From assembly GCA_003645495.1 (NCBI GenBank), contig QNFK01000065.1, positions 1 through 8,046 on the forward strand: a stretch of DNA of 8,046 bases, in the 5' to 3' direction. The notes below the pieces were generated by a model, which ran no database searches, was not told the origin of the DNA, and saw only the letters and a program-made list of their open reading frames with translations. Position numbers and translations under genes: made by a program. Positions 7,212-8,046 of this stretch are shown here, piece by piece. How positions within the stretch are numbered: position 1 is the stretch's first letter; every line of letters starts with the position of its first letter. Origin of the DNA: Gammaproteobacteria bacterium (lineage in GTDB: Bacteria; Pseudomonadota; Gammaproteobacteria; Steroidobacterales; Woeseiaceae).

Positions 7212-8046
7212 TCATATTGCACCTGCAGCGGCGAGCGCTGCAATTTCATCCTCTGTGTAGCCAAGCTCATGCCGCAAAATATCATTGGTATGCTCACCCA
7301 ACGTCGGCGGCGCGAAAGTATATTGCACCGGTGTTGCCGAAAATCTCACGGGATTGGCAACGGTCGGAATCTCACCCGCCTCAGCGTGCTGCAATGTTCT
7401 CCGTAACTGCCGTTCTTCCGCATACGGCTCGGCAAACACTTGTGCAATATTGTTGATCGGACCTGCCGGAACATTGCACTCGGACAGCTTCGCCAGCCAG
7501 TGATCAGTGTTTGCGGCCAAAAACTTTTCTGCCAGCAGCGCTACGAGCTCCTCACGATGCGCAACGCGTGCCGCATTAGTGAGAAACCTCGGGTCGTCCG
7601 CGAGAACCGTACAATCAAGTACGCGCACACAGTCAGCAAATTGCCGGTCATTACCAACCGCGAGCATCAGGTACCCGTCCGCTGTCCTGAAGTCCTGGTA
7701 GGGAACGATGTTTGGATGTGCGTTGCCATGGCGCTCCGGCACAACCGAGCCGATCAGGTGGTTCATGTTCTGGTTCGCCAGCCAGGCGACCTGGCTGTCA
7801 TATAACGCAAGATCAATATGCTGCCCAATACCATCTCGACTGCGCGCTGCCAGCGCGGCGAGGATGGCTGTCACGGCGTACATTCCCGCCATAATGTCCG
7901 CAATTGCCACACCGACTTTCTGCGGTCTTCCGCCGTCGCGCTCAGGCTCTCCTGTAACACTCATCAGGCCGGCAGAGGCCTGGATCATCGCATCGTAGCC
8001 CGGCTGTGCCGAGCGCGAACCGCTCTGGCCATAGGCGCTGATCGAA
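7212..8046 (-). CDS. CaiB/BaiF-family (class III) CoA-transferase, C-terminal part (partial)
   Basis: The frame stays open to the right edge, giving 278 residues and the TGA at 7214-7212. Family members have about 400 residues, so roughly 120 N-terminal residues are missing. The ATG at 7988-7986 is internal: the frame upstream of it reads S-I-S-A-Y-G-Q-S-G and then P-G-Y-D-A, both family-typical, before M-I-Q-A-S-A-G-L-M-S-V-T-G-E-P. The likely catalytic aspartate lies in V-A-I-A-D-I-M-A-G-M-Y-A (codon 7898-7896), matching the Asp that forms the acyl-anhydride in formyl-CoA transferase. Further markers are I-D-L-A-L-Y-D-S-Q-V-A-W-L, D-D-P-R-F-L-T-N-A-A-R-V and a C-terminal N-D-I-L-R-H-E-L-G-Y-T. 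These cytosolic enzymes move CoA between carboxylic acids. The substrate (formate/oxalate, carnitine, a C4-C5 diacid or another) cannot be read from the sequence. It is co-directional with the two repair genes downstream. Confidence 0.9.
   Translation of the reverse strand, partial: SISAYGQSGSRSAQPGYDAMIQASAGLMSVTGEPERDGGRPQKVGVAIADIMAGMYAVTAILAALAARSRDGIGQHIDLALYDSQVAWLANQNMNHLIGSVVPERHGNAHPNIVPYQDFRTADGYLMLAVGNDRQFADCVRVLDCTVLADDPRFLTNAARVAHREELVALLAEKFLAANTDHWLAKLSECNVPAGPINNIAQVFAEPYAEERQLRRTLQHAEAGEIPTVANPVRFSATPVQYTFAPPTLGEHTNDILRHELGYTEDEIAALAAAGAI

Noticed and set aside
6833..7456. Plus-strand open frame of 207 codons spanning the AddB-like start and the CoA-transferase end
   Set aside because: It crosses the boundary of two minus-strand genes that are both supported by conserved motifs. 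Its translation has no family character and no good ribosome site.
7212..7988. A complete CoA-transferase starting at the ATG 7988-7986
   Set aside because: The frame continues upstream to the edge with family-typical S-A-Y-G-Q-S-G and P-G-Y-D-A, so this ATG is internal and the gene is cut by the window.

Overview
The window reads as an ordinary chromosomal segment of a Gram-negative proteobacterium, most likely a gammaproteobacterium outside the well-studied enteric group. The reasons are a type II secretion system (T2SS) M-N gene end, a paired AddA-like helicase-nuclease and AddB-like nuclease of the proteobacterial type, a class III CoA-transferase, and a GTAGGAGCGGCT palindrome of the kind common in gammaproteobacterial REP elements. 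The lineage is inferred from gene content only; no rRNA or other marker is present.

Layout. Positions 1-941 (+ strand) hold the last 67 codons of gspM followed 8 bp later by a complete gspN, the distal end of a T2SS operon entering from the left. Positions 942-1146 are a 205-bp gap between convergent genes. It contains a perfect 16-bp inverted repeat (1041-1087) and, about 35 bp to its left, a more diverged sequence resembling the same repeat family. I see no gene in this gap. Positions 1147-8046 (- strand) hold three genes in one direction. Transcription runs from right to left: a CaiB/BaiF-family CoA-transferase cut by the right edge, a 34-bp gap, the AddB-like protein (4553-7177), then the AddA-like UvrD-family helicase-nuclease (1147-4563). 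The last two overlap by 11 bp.

How the genes work together. The two large proteins very probably form one complex for processing double-strand DNA ends, the functional counterpart of RecBCD or Firmicute AddAB. The AddA-like subunit carries all the superfamily 1 helicase motifs and a C-terminal RecB-type nuclease. The AddB-like subunit carries a second RecB-type nuclease on a helicase-like body without a visible Walker A. The overlap, with a strong Shine-Dalgarno inside the upstream gene, points to coupled, balanced synthesis. GspM and GspN belong to the inner-membrane side of the secretion machine and are unrelated in function. The CoA-transferase is a metabolic enzyme that seems to share only transcription with the repair genes.

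I do not see a clearly undescribed system here. The points most worth a second look are the AddB-like subunit's apparent lack of the C-terminal cysteine cluster of canonical AddB, its TTG start, the palindromic repeats at the convergent junction, and the metabolic gene upstream of the repair pair.
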